64,000 nt of DNA, taken from the NCBI GenBank assembly GCA_011947345.1, contig JAAVTG010000452.1, positions 1-64,000 of the forward strand. Direction: 5' to 3'. The position numbers and the translations under genes were made by a program. The notes under the pieces were generated by a model. The model worked only from the letters and a program-made list of their open reading frames with translations. It was not told the DNA's origin and searched no databases. The first letter of the stretch is position 1; the number at the start of each line of letters is the position of its first letter. The DNA is from Phytophthora quininea (taxonomy: Eukaryota; Oomycota; Peronosporomycetes; Peronosporales; Peronosporaceae). Shown here one piece after another: positions 1 to 12,159 of the stretch.

Positions 1-1069
1 GTCGAAATGATGAGCTGGAATCTCAACCTTTCCATACGTGATCTCTCCAGGTCGAATTTTCTTGTGAGCACCAGGTACTAGATCCATTCCTTGGAACCGA
101 GCTTGCAGCTCCGGGTCATTGCGCAGTTGATTTAGCAGTGCTGCCTTCTTCATGCTACGCATGTATTCCTGAATCGCTGTATCCGTCAATTGACGAAGAA
201 GCGAAGCTGCAGGCTGCGAATCTAGCAACGCTACACGCTCCGGCAGCCCCGCCACCACTCGCGCATGTACCTTCTCCAAAGTCGGGCGTCCCATGGCTTT
301 CAACTGCGTGGCGTCTTGTTTGGCTAAGAAGTCGTCGAAGCGCAGCATCGCCTTGACCTCCTCTCTCCTCTCTCTGGCCGCTGCCACTCGCCGCTCAAAC
401 ATGACGGGGCTCTCGCTTTCGAAGCGCAAGTTGATGCGTCGCACCCATTTTTGTCTGTCGGAGCCTTGGAACTGCACCAGGTACTGCTCCTTCGCTGCGT
501 CATAGCTCAACACTGCACAGCTCCTGTACCTCCACTCTCCTTGGAAAAAATACGGACAGGCCGCAATCTTCTCCTTCTCCAGCCATTCCGCTGGCGTGTG
601 GGCTTCAAACTCGTCACTATCAAACAAGTGCAGAGGGAATTGACTCTGATCCAGCTGCAGTATGTCGTCCTGGTCCTTGTCTTGGACAGATCCCAGATTT
701 TTTAGGACCAGCCTCCATTGTTTGGGTCCGTAATTTACCGGGGAAAGGCCGCACATTAGCGGCGCTAGTTAGCAACTTCTGTTGGCTTCTCTTGTCCTGC
801 TCTCTCAGCAGCTCGTCGGCCGCCTTCCATCGGTGCGGTCGGTTGTTATGGTCTACTCTGGTCAGGTCTGCAGTCTTGTGGCTGCCTTGGGCCTGGCGAC
901 TGGCCCTGGAGGCCGCTGCCAGCCGCGTCTGCTCCAGTCGCTTCTCCTTGTCCTTGCGGTGCTGCTTGTGGAGCTTGAAGCGCGCCAGAAGTTGCTGTTC
1001 AGGCGTCAGCGAGCCAGCAGTGGAGCGCGGAGTGGCTTCATCTTCCTCGGAGGACGCGTCGCGAGGCAT
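1..1069 (-). CDS. Axonemal dynein heavy chain, DNAH1-like, N-terminal part (runs off the window)
   Basis: This encodes the N-terminal tail of an inner-arm axonemal dynein heavy chain, the flagellar motor of zoospores. The ATG is at 1069. A basic helical stretch (ARFKLHKQHRKDKEKRL) comes first. Segments then match the DNAH1 tail as I know it: FDSDEFEAHTPAEWL, a Trp-Val-Arg-Arg-Ile strand block, and MFERRVAAAR. The motor domain must lie beyond base 1. The reading moves one frame near 735-745, at a CCCC run on the coding strand. Here one base too many, not too few, fits. Beyond it the downstream frame stays open to the window edge. Family identity is by recognition of short motifs only; another dynein class is possible. 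Confidence 0.62.
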
Positions 1070-1421
1070 CGCGGCCGGAATGGAGCGTCGCGCCGCTTCA
1101 TCAGCATTTTTTAAAGAATTTACTTAACGTTATGGAAAAATGGAAACTCTTTGTAAGTTATGAATGGAGTTATACTAAAAAAATGTGTTTCCACATTTGG
1201 AGCAGGCGTGCAGTAAGATGTCGACAAGACATTCCACAAACAATGTGAGGAAAGACAGCATTTCCCCAGCCACTTGGGAAGTTTTTCATCTCAAAAGCGG
1301 ATACTTTGGGATCACTTGAGATCACATCATGTCGACATCTTCCCAAGACGTGTTGTACTCGCCAATGATCGAAACCTTTGCAACATATTCGCGACGTGTG
1401 TGCTCGGAGGTGCGGTTATGC

Positions 1422-3111
1422 TTATGTTGACCATTTAGCCCACAAATGCTGGTCAAAGCCGTGACAGAATGGACGCCCCTCCTGAATATTGCTGTGAACT
1501 TCACGAATCGCTAAAGCTGACAAGTCGCCGAACGCCATGAAGTGATCCTCACAAGGGTAGTTGCGAAGGAATCCCAGTCGTTTATCATGCTGAACGTGGA
1601 CTTGGATAGCCAACATCCAAAGTGCAACCGTGATATCGTCCATTCCACCGAGATCGCGAAGTCGACGGCGATTTTTCGAGATAAACTGGACGCAGTCCAT
1701 TGACAGGAAGAAATACGCCCCTGTGCTAGTGGCGGGAGTTCCGACAGGGGATATTGAAATCTCGACAAGCTGAGAGTTCCCGCTCGCATGGGTCGATCTT
1801 TTCGGCCGTGCTGTATTGACGGCGCCTGGCCAAGATAATAGCCTTTTGAGGACCAAGGCGCTTGAATTCTTGGACCAATTCGTCCGCACGGAAGTAAATG
1901 TCGTCGTCTGCGATCATGACGTAGTGGGCGTGGGAATACTGCGTTGCAGCAACGTGTAAGAATTCTTTCACCTTATTCCCGAGATCAGCGTAGATGTCAT
2001 CACAGTCAAGTTCGTCCGTCAATATGTCGCCATACACCATCTTTTCCAACTCGATGGCTTGTCGTAGTTTGGCATCATTATTTCCAGGGGTCTTATTATC
2101 AGTAGCGGCTGACGGGAATGGTCGACATCCTATGAATACGACCTTGGCCTCTGGAGGTAACACAGCTTTACTACCCCACGTCTCGCGAATTGCTTGGCGG
2201 TGAGCAAAATTCGAGTGGATTGCTGTCTTCACTCCAATCAAAAGGACGAGTTCCGCAATGGTTTCGACTTTATCTTGTCCAAGCAGCTCCCTTAGTTCTT
2301 TGTTGTGCTCGTGCTGCGGTTGAGATGCCCATTTGAGTAGTGAGAGGTCATATCCAGCTCTGTACTTTGTTTGCTTGTCTTGAATAAATGCAGAAGCCCG
2401 TGCATCGAACTCCGTGTCATCGATGACGATGAATGAAGTGGGAAGTGACTTGCCGTAGCGCTTGCTAATCGGAATCTGGTCAGAACTAAGCTCACTGAAG
2501 TAAATCCGTGCTGTGTTGGTGCCTGAGTCCAATCCTGCGATGCTAAGCACACCCATATCGAGACCATAGCACCCACGACTAGCGTTATTGACCTCAAAAC
2601 AAATGGCCATTCCTCCATAAACCTCTCTGAACAATTCAACGCCACCACTTCGGATTCTTATCGACACTGAAAATTTTACAGGTTGTCGCACCACAGCGCC
2701 ATCAAGAGGATATTCGATCATCAAAGCCGTCACGGGGTCTAAGAAATCACTTTCATCATCCGTCTCAAGTTCCTGTGTAAAGGACAATGCATCATTCAAG
2801 CGTGCAAGAGTCCCCTCAGCGACACCTCCGATTTTCGGAGTTGCCATAAAGCGAATGGAGACCAGCGCGTAGTCGGTCCGTCCAGTTTGAACAGGAACGC
2901 GATTCTTCAGCATTTGGAAAGAATAATCGGATTTGTCCACATATTCTTCGTAAAAACTCTTCAAACTTCTCTCTAAGCGGAGAATATGTGATCTCTACTC
3001 CATCATGTCGACCTGTGGAGGTTATAGCCGTGATTACGATCTCTTTTGGTCTGGACACCGAAAACTCCAGGCGAAGCGGATCAAGGGGAACGATAAGTGT
3101 TGACAATGGTC
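1422..3111 (-). pseudogene. GT31-like glycosyltransferase, downstream copy, broken
   Basis: This encodes a beta-1,3-galactosyltransferase-like protein of family GT31, which would add hexose to glycoproteins in the Golgi lumen. Visible motifs are HRQAIRETWGSKA, the nucleotide-sugar motif in YVMIADDDIYFR, FFLSMDCVQF and the acidic GGMDDI block. The long N-terminal luminal region reads from about 3100. Frames change near 2955 (a T run) and twice between about 1720 and 1800. No membrane anchor is visible: the 5' end merges into the 3' end of the upstream paralogue at 3114. The copy therefore looks like an anchorless tandem duplicate. Some of the shifts may be sequencing errors, but the missing 5' end is not explained that way. 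Confidence 0.68.
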
Positions 3112-3113
3112 TG

Positions 3114-4178
3114 CTACCTGAGTTCCAATATTTTGCCGTAGCCACGCTCCCCCGTAGTATATCCATCGCAAAGCCGGCGTCCAGATTGAATATTCGCGTG
3201 GATTGCACGGATTCCAACCACCGACACATCACTTAGAGAAACAACATCGTCTTCACACGGAGATTTCCGCAGGTATCTCATGCCAGCATAATGTTCCGGA
3301 TGAATTTGTTTAATGAGCATCCACAGAGCTATCGAGATGTCATCCATACCTCCCAAATCACGTAAGTTGTCCCGGTTCTTGGACACGAATTGAACACAGT
3401 CCATCGACAGTAAAAAGCTCGCTCCAAGAGTGAACGGCATCATTTCACCGAGTGGGTACTGCCTTTCCGAGAGGTAGTTGATTGACCAAGGATTTCGGTC
3501 GGGGCCTTCTTTCTTGGCATTGGGGATCAACGCCCGGACATGACCTGCGTAATATCGCTCTCTCCGTTCGTCAAGTAACTTGTCAGTAACGTTCTGCAGC
3601 CGCAAGTAGAGATCGTCGTCTGCAATCATCACATAGCGAGCGTTTGGGTAATACTCCGCTGCAAAGTGGAAGAACTGTTTGGTCTTGTCCGCCAGTCGAA
3701 AGTACGAGTCGTCGCAGTCCAATTCGTCCGTCAGTAAATCTCCGTAGACGAGTTTCTCCAGCGCCACGGCGTTCCAAATTCTTTTAATTCCGTCAGCGAC
3801 AAACTATCAGGCGGTACTTGTGGTCTGCATCCCAAAAACAACACTTTGACTCCAGGTGGTAAAGCGTTTTTACTAGCCCAAGTTTGTCGGATCGCTTGTC
3901 GGAACGGGAAATGGGAGACCACTGCCGTTCTGACCCCACCAGCAGCACTGAATTTGGATCACTCGGGTCGAAGAGACTTGGTCTGTCGGATCCAAGTCGG
4001 TCAAAAGATCCTGGCGTTGCAGTCGCTGCTGCAACTCCATCCAGTCCACAAGCGACGGATCTTCATCACCACACACTCCACTACCGACGAATATCAAGAG
4101 CACCAGGCCAATCCAAAGCCACTTCGCTTGCAGGCGACTCATCGATTTTTGACACGCAAAATGATGGTGAAAGGACAC
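3114..4178 (-). CDS. GT31-like beta-1,3-galactosyltransferase family protein, upstream copy
   Basis: Golgi type II glycosyltransferase of the GT31 family. The start at 4178 is followed by a short basic stretch and one hydrophobic anchor (WIGLVLLIFVGSGVCG). The catalytic domain shows FRQAIRQTWASKN, LFLGCRPQ, YVMIADDDLYLR with the metal-binding aspartates, FLLSMDCVQF and LGGMDDISIALW, the same order as in the downstream paralogue. The frame shifts near 3985, at the GGGG run near 3945, and near 3790 at an A run; each fits one missing base. The gene is probably intact in the organism. The stop at 3114 directly abuts the downstream copy on the same strand, so the pair arose by tandem duplication. 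Confidence 0.7.
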
Positions 4179-4229
4179 TTTGAAAGGTTAGATGTTGTCA
4201 CTCGTGTTGCACTTGGTGCAGAGGCATGA

Positions 4230-5050
4230 CGTAAAGAAAAAGAAAAAAAAGGAAAGTGAGTTAATTAGCATTAGTTGTCGCCCTTGCTGTTGTTCCTCAG
4301 CGACTCCTCAGCGAGAGCAGCATTTTTGAGAGACACTCGTTTAAAACACCTCAGAAAGTCACACAAGTCGGCAGTTCGTAACGTATACTCTCAATAGGAG
4401 ACTTAGTCTGCTTAAAACATTCTAACAGTGTAATTTTTAAAATTTTGTAATATAAAAATATTACAACATGTTTTAAACTCGCTAAGGACTTGAAGTAAAG
4501 CACGCTAACTGCAGCCATTGCTACCGTTTAAGCATTTGAACGCACCCATTTCGACCAGAGATCATATCGCAATCAGTCTTCCAGTAGTTCGGGGAACAAG
4601 GGAATTCACGCCGTGAAGCTGCAGACGGCCCGATTCAATCACGTTTAGGTCATAGACACGCGCTCAATCTCTAAGGAGCAATGTCTCCATAAAAACCTTT
4701 GTGCCTTTTGTGTCGTGTACTTGACGGCATTTTTTCTCGGCAACATCGGAGGATCACGTAATTTATCGTGAAGTCCTACTCATCCTCCGCGAGGCGAAGC
4801 CATATGCTCAACTATGCATAGTTGAGCTCAAACAACATAATGAGACCGATATTTGTCTTTGAGTTAGTGTAGCTTAAGATCGGTTGGACAAAAGAGGCAT
4901 AAAGGTCCTTTTATTGAAATTTCATCAGCTTTGTACTGAAATCTTCCGCTATGAAAATATTCAAGCACTGACAAGAAAATTGTTTGCTGGTAGTCACTAT
5001 CTGACAGAAAGCGTCAAAAGTACTTTTGCGTCACAATATAGCTCTTTCCT
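4230..5050. other. AT-rich intergenic stretch, no gene seen
   Basis: No ORF with recognisable motifs. It is AT-rich, with poly-A and TA-rich patches near 4230-4250 and 4425-4470. It separates the GT31 pair from the MULE remnant. Confidence 0.6.
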
Positions 5051-5052
5051 GG

Positions 5053-6606
5053 TCATTTAGACATCGCCATGCGATGAGCCTTAGACGTTGCTGGCTCATT
5101 GCCAGCAGGTGACGGTGTTTCTGATGACGAACGTGGTTCTGCATTGCAGCTTGTAGTGAGCTCCTGACTGATGGAGATCAGTTCCCAACTGCCTACAAAT
5201 GATCGGACAGGTCGAGCGCTTTTACCAAATGCGCTTTTAACCCATCGATCACACGAACGAAACATGGTAATTTCGGGCGTAGAATACCAATACCAGCGTT
5301 AATTTCGTGATTACACCGCTCTAGGGGTTGTTGGTGTGGATAACTAGCGGTTTCTCGATATCGTGCACATGCCAGCACTGTGGCTTGTACTTCTTAGCCC
5401 ACGACTTCCTAGGTAGCGCCGTAACATCTCACACTTCATGCTCGAGTACACAGCCGACATCTCCAAACACCTTGCTTCAATTATTCTTGTGACATACCTA
5501 GTGCCAGACCCACTGATATTACGTGGTGGACTTGCTGTTAGAAGATCGAAGAATCCCGACGCCAGCGGAGGAACTTCGACAACGCCATGATAATTGCAGC
5601 CAGAATGCGAGCGTCGCACACGATGCACACGCCGCTTTACTTGCTCACGCGTTAACTCAATCAGCACCTCGTCAGTATTGACAAGATAGCATCGCTTCCT
5701 CACCACACTTCAAATCACTTCAGGAGGCATGCCCATGTCGGTCACCAGCCTGTTAGTAGCGTCACGCATGTCGGTACTAACGTCCATGGCGGGTGATCCT
5801 CCGTCAACTTTGCTATTGCATGTGTGTCTACCAACCAAGTCCTACCTAGTTGCCGCCACGATGAAATGCACCTTAGCCTTACATTCAGAGGTTATGAAAG
5901 AACTGCACCAATAGAAATGCTTGCTGCGCCAATTTTGGTAGCGCGTAATGGGGTAACCGTTCGCGGTGATAACTGTCTTCGTTTTGTGTATCGCAACACG
6001 ATGCTTAGACTGGTCCTCGTCCTCACCCACCACAACTGCATATGCAGCTGTAGCGTTGTTGGAAATCTCCGACCGCTCCACTACAGCCACTGTTGAGACT
6101 AGGCTTAGTGGTTCGAACTGGAGTGGGGGCATTGACTGCAGCGACACTGTCACGACTGTCGCCGTCACTGTGTTGTCCGACTCCACCACATCAGCGGTGG
6201 AAGCTGCGGTCGAAGTAGACGTGCTTGCCGTGCTGGTCGAGAGTGATTCACGAAGCGTCGGTGATTCAGCTGGTGTCTCCTTTGTCGGCTTTGCGGGGTA
6301 ATGCCCGCAGAAGTTTCGCGGGCTTCGGGGGCTTGACGGTTGCTGAGGTAGGTGCCTTGCCACGACGGTTGAGGCGCGTGCTGCTGTAGACGAATTCGAG
6401 GCAGCGTCTTCGGGTGTCGGCTGGTGCTGGCTGAAAAGCGTTGGTGGGTGAGTGGCCTTGTTGATTCTGAAAGAAAACATTGCCCGCAATGGGTGTGTGC
6501 TGGTCCCGTAATAATCGAATAAGCACTCCAATTCCATCATTGTCAACGCCATCATCAGCGAACTTTGATGCATGCTGTTTACAGTGTCGAATCGACGGTC
6601 CATCAT
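5053..6606 (-). mobile_element. Degenerate Mutator-like (MULE) transposase with FLYWCH-type zinc finger
   Basis: The longest piece (254 codons, 5842-6606) has a Ser/Thr/Ala-rich N-terminus and ends in a FLYWCH-like finger: NGYPITRYQNWRSKHFYWC, then SECKAKVHFIV. Past its stop another frame gives the matching His-Thr-Cys end of the finger (GRHTCNSK near 5830). Further on, 5193-5378 carries the MULE C-terminal signature PLERCNHEINAGIG (compare the NPLERYNREIN consensus), preceded by Arg-rich coding fragments at 5344-5706. The central DDE catalytic region is missing or scrambled between about 5400 and 5750. FLYWCH fingers coupled to MULE transposases are common in oomycetes. The element has several stops and is dead. 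Confidence 0.66.
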
Positions 6607-7305
6607 CGGGTTGAGCGTTTTGGTTGGGCTGTTCCGCTTGGCTGGGGATGATGGCGTGTGCGCTGTATGTTAAAGCCCGTGGGGTCAAGACAGTCATTTG
6701 AACAGTGCGGAAGTAAACGCAGTGCAACTGCACGCTGTCACTGACTTGTTGTGATACCGCGTGAAGACAAATGAAAAAGAACATAACATATGGTTGTACA
6801 TATGAGCTATCTGGTGCACCATAACGATATTCATCCAGAAAATAACTGTTAACCATCGAATGAAGTTGATGTGCCAGAAGACAATTTAAACTAAAACGTA
6901 ACATACGGTTTAACGTATAAGCTATCTGGTTCGTCGTGAGAATATTCATCAAGAATAAAACTGCTAATCATTGAATGAAGCTGGTGTTCTAAGTACCAAC
7001 AGTTATCCACCAAAAAAAGGACACAGAGCTCGGGCTATTATCCTGTGCCTTCACTGCGTGTTGGATACCAGCAGCAGAGCTGCAAGGCTTGTTCCAAATG
7101 AGATTGCGATTTGTCCGTGATATCTTTCGTTCATATGAAATACCATATGTTACTAACACATAACAGAAAATAGTCGAAAAGTGACTTCATGTTCACCTCG
7201 ACTTGTAGACTTTCTAAAGTATCTATCCAGGCTTTATACGTTTATATCACTTCTAACGTAAAAAAATAGCGTACATAAATTACCTACATACGAAACCCAT
7301 TGTTA
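6607..7305. other. No gene seen; AT-rich spacer
   Basis: It contains only short open frames without motifs. Two similar stretches near 6780-6850 and 6890-6960, each holding a 'gctatctggt' core and a run leading to 'aatattcatc' or 'gatattcatc', look like an old local duplication. Confidence 0.5.
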
Positions 7306-7308
7306 GGA

Positions 7309-8489
7309 CTACAGTACAGTACAGTACACGAAAATCAGAGACGTACCGATGTATTGTTTGAATTCAGAGCGGAAATCGGTGAGCGCGTCCAGCAGCGTGA
7401 CAGCGTCGGACTGGAGCTCGTAGCTCCCCGACTCGATCTTCTTGAGATCTTCATGTAGGGAGCGGAGACATCTGTTGGCAGCAGGTGCCGACAGCAGGTC
7501 CTGCAGCTCGTCGATATCCTTGGTGAGCTCGAGAAGCTCCAGGTACCGGAGCACCATCGCAAATCTCGACCCCCAGCGGGTATCTTGGCTCAGGACCGGA
7601 CGCAGTCGGGTCTTGAAGCTGCCCATACAGTTGCAAACATACGATTGGTCAAAATATCATCTCAGAACGATAATGATTGGTCAAAATGGCTTACTGAATT
7701 GCGCGGACAGATTCAGCGTCTTCAGCTTGATCATCAGCTTCTTGACCTGCGTAAGCTCCCGTGAGAACTCACCTAGCATCGACTGCACGCCGAGGTTAAG
7801 TCGGTGGCTGGCACAACCCACTAACGGCACGCCAAGCTCCGTCGCCAGTCGCTTGTTCACCGAACAGTTGTCCCCGACGACGAACAAGCAGTCGTCAAGG
7901 TTTTTGTTGTAATCCCGTGCTAGCATGGCTTGGAGAAAGTTGCCATGGCTGGCAGCTGAGTGGTCGACGCGCACCGTTGACTTCATAGCAGCCAAAGACC
8001 GCGAGAAAGTGCTCAGAGCGGTTAGACCAGCCATCGATGACCAGGTCGTACTGCTTGGGAATCTCCTCGGCGATGGCGGCCTCGACAGCAAACGTCACGC
8101 GCTACAAGCCGGTGACGAGCTGCTCTTGGCTAATCGGATCTAGATTAGTGTACCTGCACTCACGTTAACGTGTTAGATAAAATAAAGATAAGAGCTTGGA
8201 TTAGTGCTGCGTACCGGCGCGTCTCGGCGCTTTCACAGAAGTGCAAAGGCAGGTTGGACATGATCGTCCACTGCAGCCAACCCAAGAGATTGAGACTGCG
8301 CTGACGCACCCATGATGCAAGCGTAACTGACTCCGCGGTCGTGGCCGAGCGCATGAGCTCTTCGAAGTTCGGGTGCTGCTTCCTCACATGCTGGATGAGG
8401 CTGCTGTACCCGGTCTTTGGGGCCTGTTGCCGCACGGTGGAGCAGCGGCAGCGGAAGAAGCCGATGACGGGCTCGTCCTGCTCGTCCAT
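7309..8489 (-). mobile_element. hAT-superfamily transposase remnant with BED-like finger
   Basis: Reading from 8489 downwards, a Cys-Arg-Cys segment followed by LIQHVRKQHP resembles a BED-type zinc finger. The RNase-H-like core then appears in pieces in different frames: EIPKQYDLVIDGWSNRSEHF (8098-7895), VVGDNCSVNKRLATELGVPL and CASHRLNLGVQSML (about 7870-7780), and TRWGSRFAMVLRYLELL (about 7580-7540). The order and motifs (IDGWS, GDNCSVN, CASHRLNL, TRWGS) are those of hAT transposases. The C-terminal dimerisation region is absent. Frame changes at about 8000 and 7640-7700 leave no continuous frame. A 13-bp direct repeat (GGACTACAGTACA) lies at 7306-7318 and 8874-8886. Confidence 0.7.
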
Positions 8490-8943
8490 GACGAGCTAAA
8501 AGAAGAAGTTGGAGACCTGGCGGTTGGTGAACATGGCGAGAAAGGAAATGAACTTATTTCGGTCTCTTGGCGTCGAAGTTGGGGCTTGTGCCGATGTCGG
8601 CACAGAAAACGACTTCATTGCAGCGGCACCTCCGATGCCAGGGTGTGGCGTGGAGGGTTAAACGATGAACTCGAGAGCAAATATGAAACTAACGCTACTC
8701 CTACGACGTGTCCTTCGTTGGTTTCTCCTTCCTATCCCAAAAGCTATTTTCAACAGCTAACCGCCGTAAAAATAACCAGTGGAGTGAGGCGAAAGAGCGC
8801 TTCCTCGCGCAGAACGAGCACTGCAACCATTCGTTCTGCTGGTTGGTTCAGAGTGCAGCAAGACCGATGGTGTGGACTACAGTACATTATGTACGCAGTA
8901 AGTACAGTGCCTGCAATAAATTATTTCCGTACTATTACTGCCA

Positions 8944-9135
8944 TTATTTTGAGCGCAATGCATTGTTCGGGAGCCCTGACGTTGTCCTCCTGTTTTCCCA
9001 GCTGAAAGTCTCTGCAATCGCCGACAGAGTAGCTGCTGAACCTCGATGTCTCGCGGCCCCAAAGTGGCCGACCACGCAGATCCATAGCTGCAGCTCCGAC
9101 GCGCTCTCCGGAATCCAGATCCGCTTATCCTCCAC
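8944..9135 (-). mobile_element. Fragment of Ty3/gypsy integrase zinc-binding domain
   Basis: The 63-codon open frame contains RIWIPESASELQLWICVVG, then HFGAARHRGSAATL and a Trp-Glu-Asn. This is the first half of the integrase H2C2 zinc-binding domain of oomycete gypsy elements, including both His residues. The Cys pair that should follow is not in this frame. No RT, RNase H or LTR was recognised close by, so this is an isolated shard, separate from the larger gypsy pol at 13.3-15.1 kb. Confidence 0.48.
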
Positions 9136-9580
9136 CCTTCATAAGCCGTCGTCTTTTGATTTTGTTGCAGTCGTTGGCTGTGTCGTATATAATTTTAAAG
9201 ATATTCGATCGAATACTTTGGAGAAATGGAGATGAATAATAAATACCCAACTTTGTCAACAACACAAAAACAAAGAAACGACAGCGGCATCAACGGTAAA
9301 AGCTAAGAAAGTTCTATTTTTTCCGCGAGGCGACCCTCGCCTTGCCCTCTTCGATATCACGCATGGCTTGCCTCGCAGCTCAAAAGTTTAAGCTTCCGCA
9401 TCAGCGTTCTCGGCCTTCGTCGCTGACGCATCGTGGATACCCAAAGGTCTGTTTCTGCTCGAAACGCGTTGCCAAACCTCCACGCTTCAATGGGCAGTTA
9501 TTCTACATTCTCGGCTGCATTGCCGGCGTCCTGAAGCTCCTCACTGCTAATGAGAAGGACAGGTTCGACAAGTGCGCCGA

Positions 9581-10029
9581 TTATCTCTCACCGGTTTGAG
9601 TAGCAATAAATTCTTTTTCTTCCGTCTCCCTCAATCCGCTTCTCTTGGTCCTTACGGCCAAACACATGTTCACCAAAACACCCTGTATCAGATCCTCAAC
9701 ACAACCTAACAAGGTCAAACAGACCCCATGAATCACAAATTCCACTTCCAATGGCCGCTTTGACTTAGTTATGAAGTTGGTGGACTGGACCTTGTTATTG
9801 AGCGCACACACCCTCTCGTGGCACTTTGCCTGGACCTCTGACGTCATATCCAGCTTCCAGAGAGGTGTGCTATTGCGAATCACCGCCTGCCTTAGCCATT
9901 TTTACCTCTGGCATCTTCAAAAATTGCCGATAGTTTGGTGCGATCAAACAACATACGCATCTGGTGGAAGTTTTCACCGCCACCATATCGCGACTCTTCC
10001 GACAGACTTTCCGACACATTGGTTCCCAT
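9581..10029 (-). CDS. Hypothetical protein, possible remnant, unrecognised
   Basis: I do not recognise this protein. An ATG at 10029 opens a frame that reads about 47 codons to a stop near 9890. The next frame then runs open to 9581. One extra base in the AAAAA run near 9898 would join them into about 150 codons with no internal stop. Composition is mixed and protein-like, with no signal peptide and a moderately hydrophobic central segment. It sits between transposon shards and may itself derive from one. Single-exon continuity across the join is the only argument for reality. Confidence 0.33.
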
Positions 10030-10990
10030 AAAAGAAAAACAGGTGTAGGATCATGTACGCCTACGCAATATTTTTTAAATACAATGAGACCAGTCAGCTG
10101 TCATGAGGAATTTACAGGCGCAAGAAATCAGCTGTAGAGGCCTGTAGGCCGAGAAATTTGGCCTTATCGGTTTTACATACCAACGCGAATTTATTAGCAA
10201 TGTGTTCTCTAGCATGCAAGTTCATAAGTGAGGGTCAGGGCGTTGGGGGGCAATATATAGGCAAACAGTGACAAGTCATTATAGGGATAACCTATCTACA
10301 TCTACACACTAAAAATAACTCAGCAATGTTTTAGTTCAGCCAATAGCAGCTCGACACGACCGGTTGCGTCTCAGTCTTTATATTTTCGGCTGAACCCCAC
10401 AGACCTCCAGGGCCTCCACCCACCCAAGCACCTCTGACGACGAAGCTCAAAGGTTTAGCGCAGAGCACGCCCCTAAGGAACAGAATCGATACCTGCCGTC
10501 GCCATTACTTCTGGGCGGAGATCTAGCGGACAACAAACACGCTGTGGAAGACGTGTGGCAAGCAGCGCGACTCAACGCCATCGTTCAACTGAGAACGCAG
10601 CGAATGTGGTGCGTGTGCGGGAGGAGGGGGTAAGTGTGACGTGGTCTGCGTGCGTTTGAAATAGGTGCTGCGCGGAAGATGCAGGGATGTTGTAGTATGC
10701 AGATTGCAGGAATGGGGTGTACAGAGAGGCCTCGATGCATCCACGTGAAGATATGGTGTACAACAGCAGCAGTCGTAAATAATACAGATCGACGGCGCGG
10801 CTGCGATGCAAGGAGGTCGCAGCGAGCAGTGCAAAGCAGTGGTCGTGCTGCACATCATCTGCAGCAAGCGGTGCGCAGCGGTTGTGGTCACCCTAACGGC
10901 GTCCGGCGTGAGGTACGCTGGGGTTAATGTGGGTTCGAGAACCAATTGAGAAAAGTGGGAAGAATATATTTGATCCACGTTACCACCACG
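10030..10990. other. No convincing gene
   Basis: Open frames here (for example 10523-11041 on the minus strand) are low in motif content and biased towards Cys, His and Ser, like shadow frames. I see no RNA gene. Confidence 0.45.
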
Positions 10991-10998
10991 ACTATGTA

Positions 10999-11824
10999 TC
11001 ACAAATCGTTTTGTTTTAATTTTTCTAGGATTTCCTTCCAAAACAGGTTCGCAGAAAAGCGCGCAGGTCTTGGAGCGGTGCGAATATCGCGAATGTTGCT
11101 GAAAAGTAGTGGGTTTTCTCTAAGGAATTCTTCCGTGACGCGTTTGGTGGGATAAAGTATAAACACCCCACAATCATCCATGCTCTTCTGCATCGAGCTC
11201 GTGCGTATTACTCGTGACTTAAATCACGACACAGTTGTCTGTGTATTCTTTGCTTTCAGTTCTGCATCAAAGTATTAGCCCACAATCATCTTAACCGTCT
11301 CAGTGCTGGTAAAACCGAAAGAATCCACATGTACAATACATAAAGCAGGTTTTCTGTAGTCAGCATTGGGTTCTGTACGATGGCGAGCGTCCAGTGAAAA
11401 TCCATGCAAATTGGTACGACCACACGGTCATAGTCTTTCTACGGAAATGTTGCCATGATACCACGACATATTGCGTGTGTATCTTTTTGTTTCGGTTTGC
11501 GAGCTCGAACTCGGTGTACATGTGTCCAAAACAATTTGCGTCAATCACATAGGTTCCACCCTAGGTAGCGACCTGCGTTCTGATGCAGTAAGTAATAACT
11601 ACGTTTAGCCAATAATAATCTTCAAATGTTTTGATGTCGGTGTCTTTCACCACCAAACGCATGGATGGTCTGACCGCCACAATACACCGACATCGCGTTT
11701 CGCACACAATTCGTGACGGAGGAATTTCCCCATTCTCGACTTCTCCGACATTTTTACCTATCCTCACGTCATTGCCATCGACCACCAGCGAAATTACATA
11801 TGATTCTTTGAGTTTCCTATCCAC
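10999..11824 (-). pseudogene. Ulp1-like C48 cysteine peptidase remnant
   Basis: The catalytic elements of a C48 (Ulp1/SENP) peptidase occur in the right order, spread over several frames. Near 11620 is FEDYYWLNVVITYCIR (compare the WLND entry motif). Near 11410-11440 is a VPICMDFHWTLAIV block with the catalytic His-Trp. Near 11330 is HVDSFGFTST with the catalytic Asp. At 11193-11150 is MDDCGVFIL with the nucleophile Cys, preceded by Gln. Frames change at least three times and a stop falls after the Asp block. Oomycete genomes carry many such genes, often linked to transposons. This copy looks dead. Confidence 0.6.
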
Positions 11825-12159
11825 CTTTAACGTATAAAACTTGGGTTTTTGTGTGAGATAGTGTCACAAAAATCAGGTTGCGACATGATGGCTACTAGCT
11901 GTGTGGCGCACATCAATCTTCGACCGGTAATGTGACATTTCAGCTGGACGCTTTCCGCCAGAATGTATCCGGCCGGAAACGAGATCTTTGGCTATGAACG
12001 AAGGGTCGTTTGAGATCTTTTGAGATCTTTAGCTGAAGCGATGCGTTGGTTGGGATCTTTGCCCAAGCGACACACGAAGAAGTTATGCAGCAACTATTGA
12101 GGTCAACCGGATTAGATTGTGGAAGTCTCTTGCGACAACGTGGCAATCAAACGACAAGC

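Noticed and set aside
8708..9235. 175-codon plus-strand frame
   Set aside because: It is antisense to the better supported gypsy integrase fragment and has no motif.
10523..11041. 172-codon minus-strand frame rich in Cys/His/Thr
   Set aside because: No domain or signal, codon-shadow composition, and overlaps the C48 remnant's 3' end in another frame.
12000..12030. Short direct repeats of 'gagatctttt'
   Set aside because: Only two adjacent units; too short to call a repeat array.
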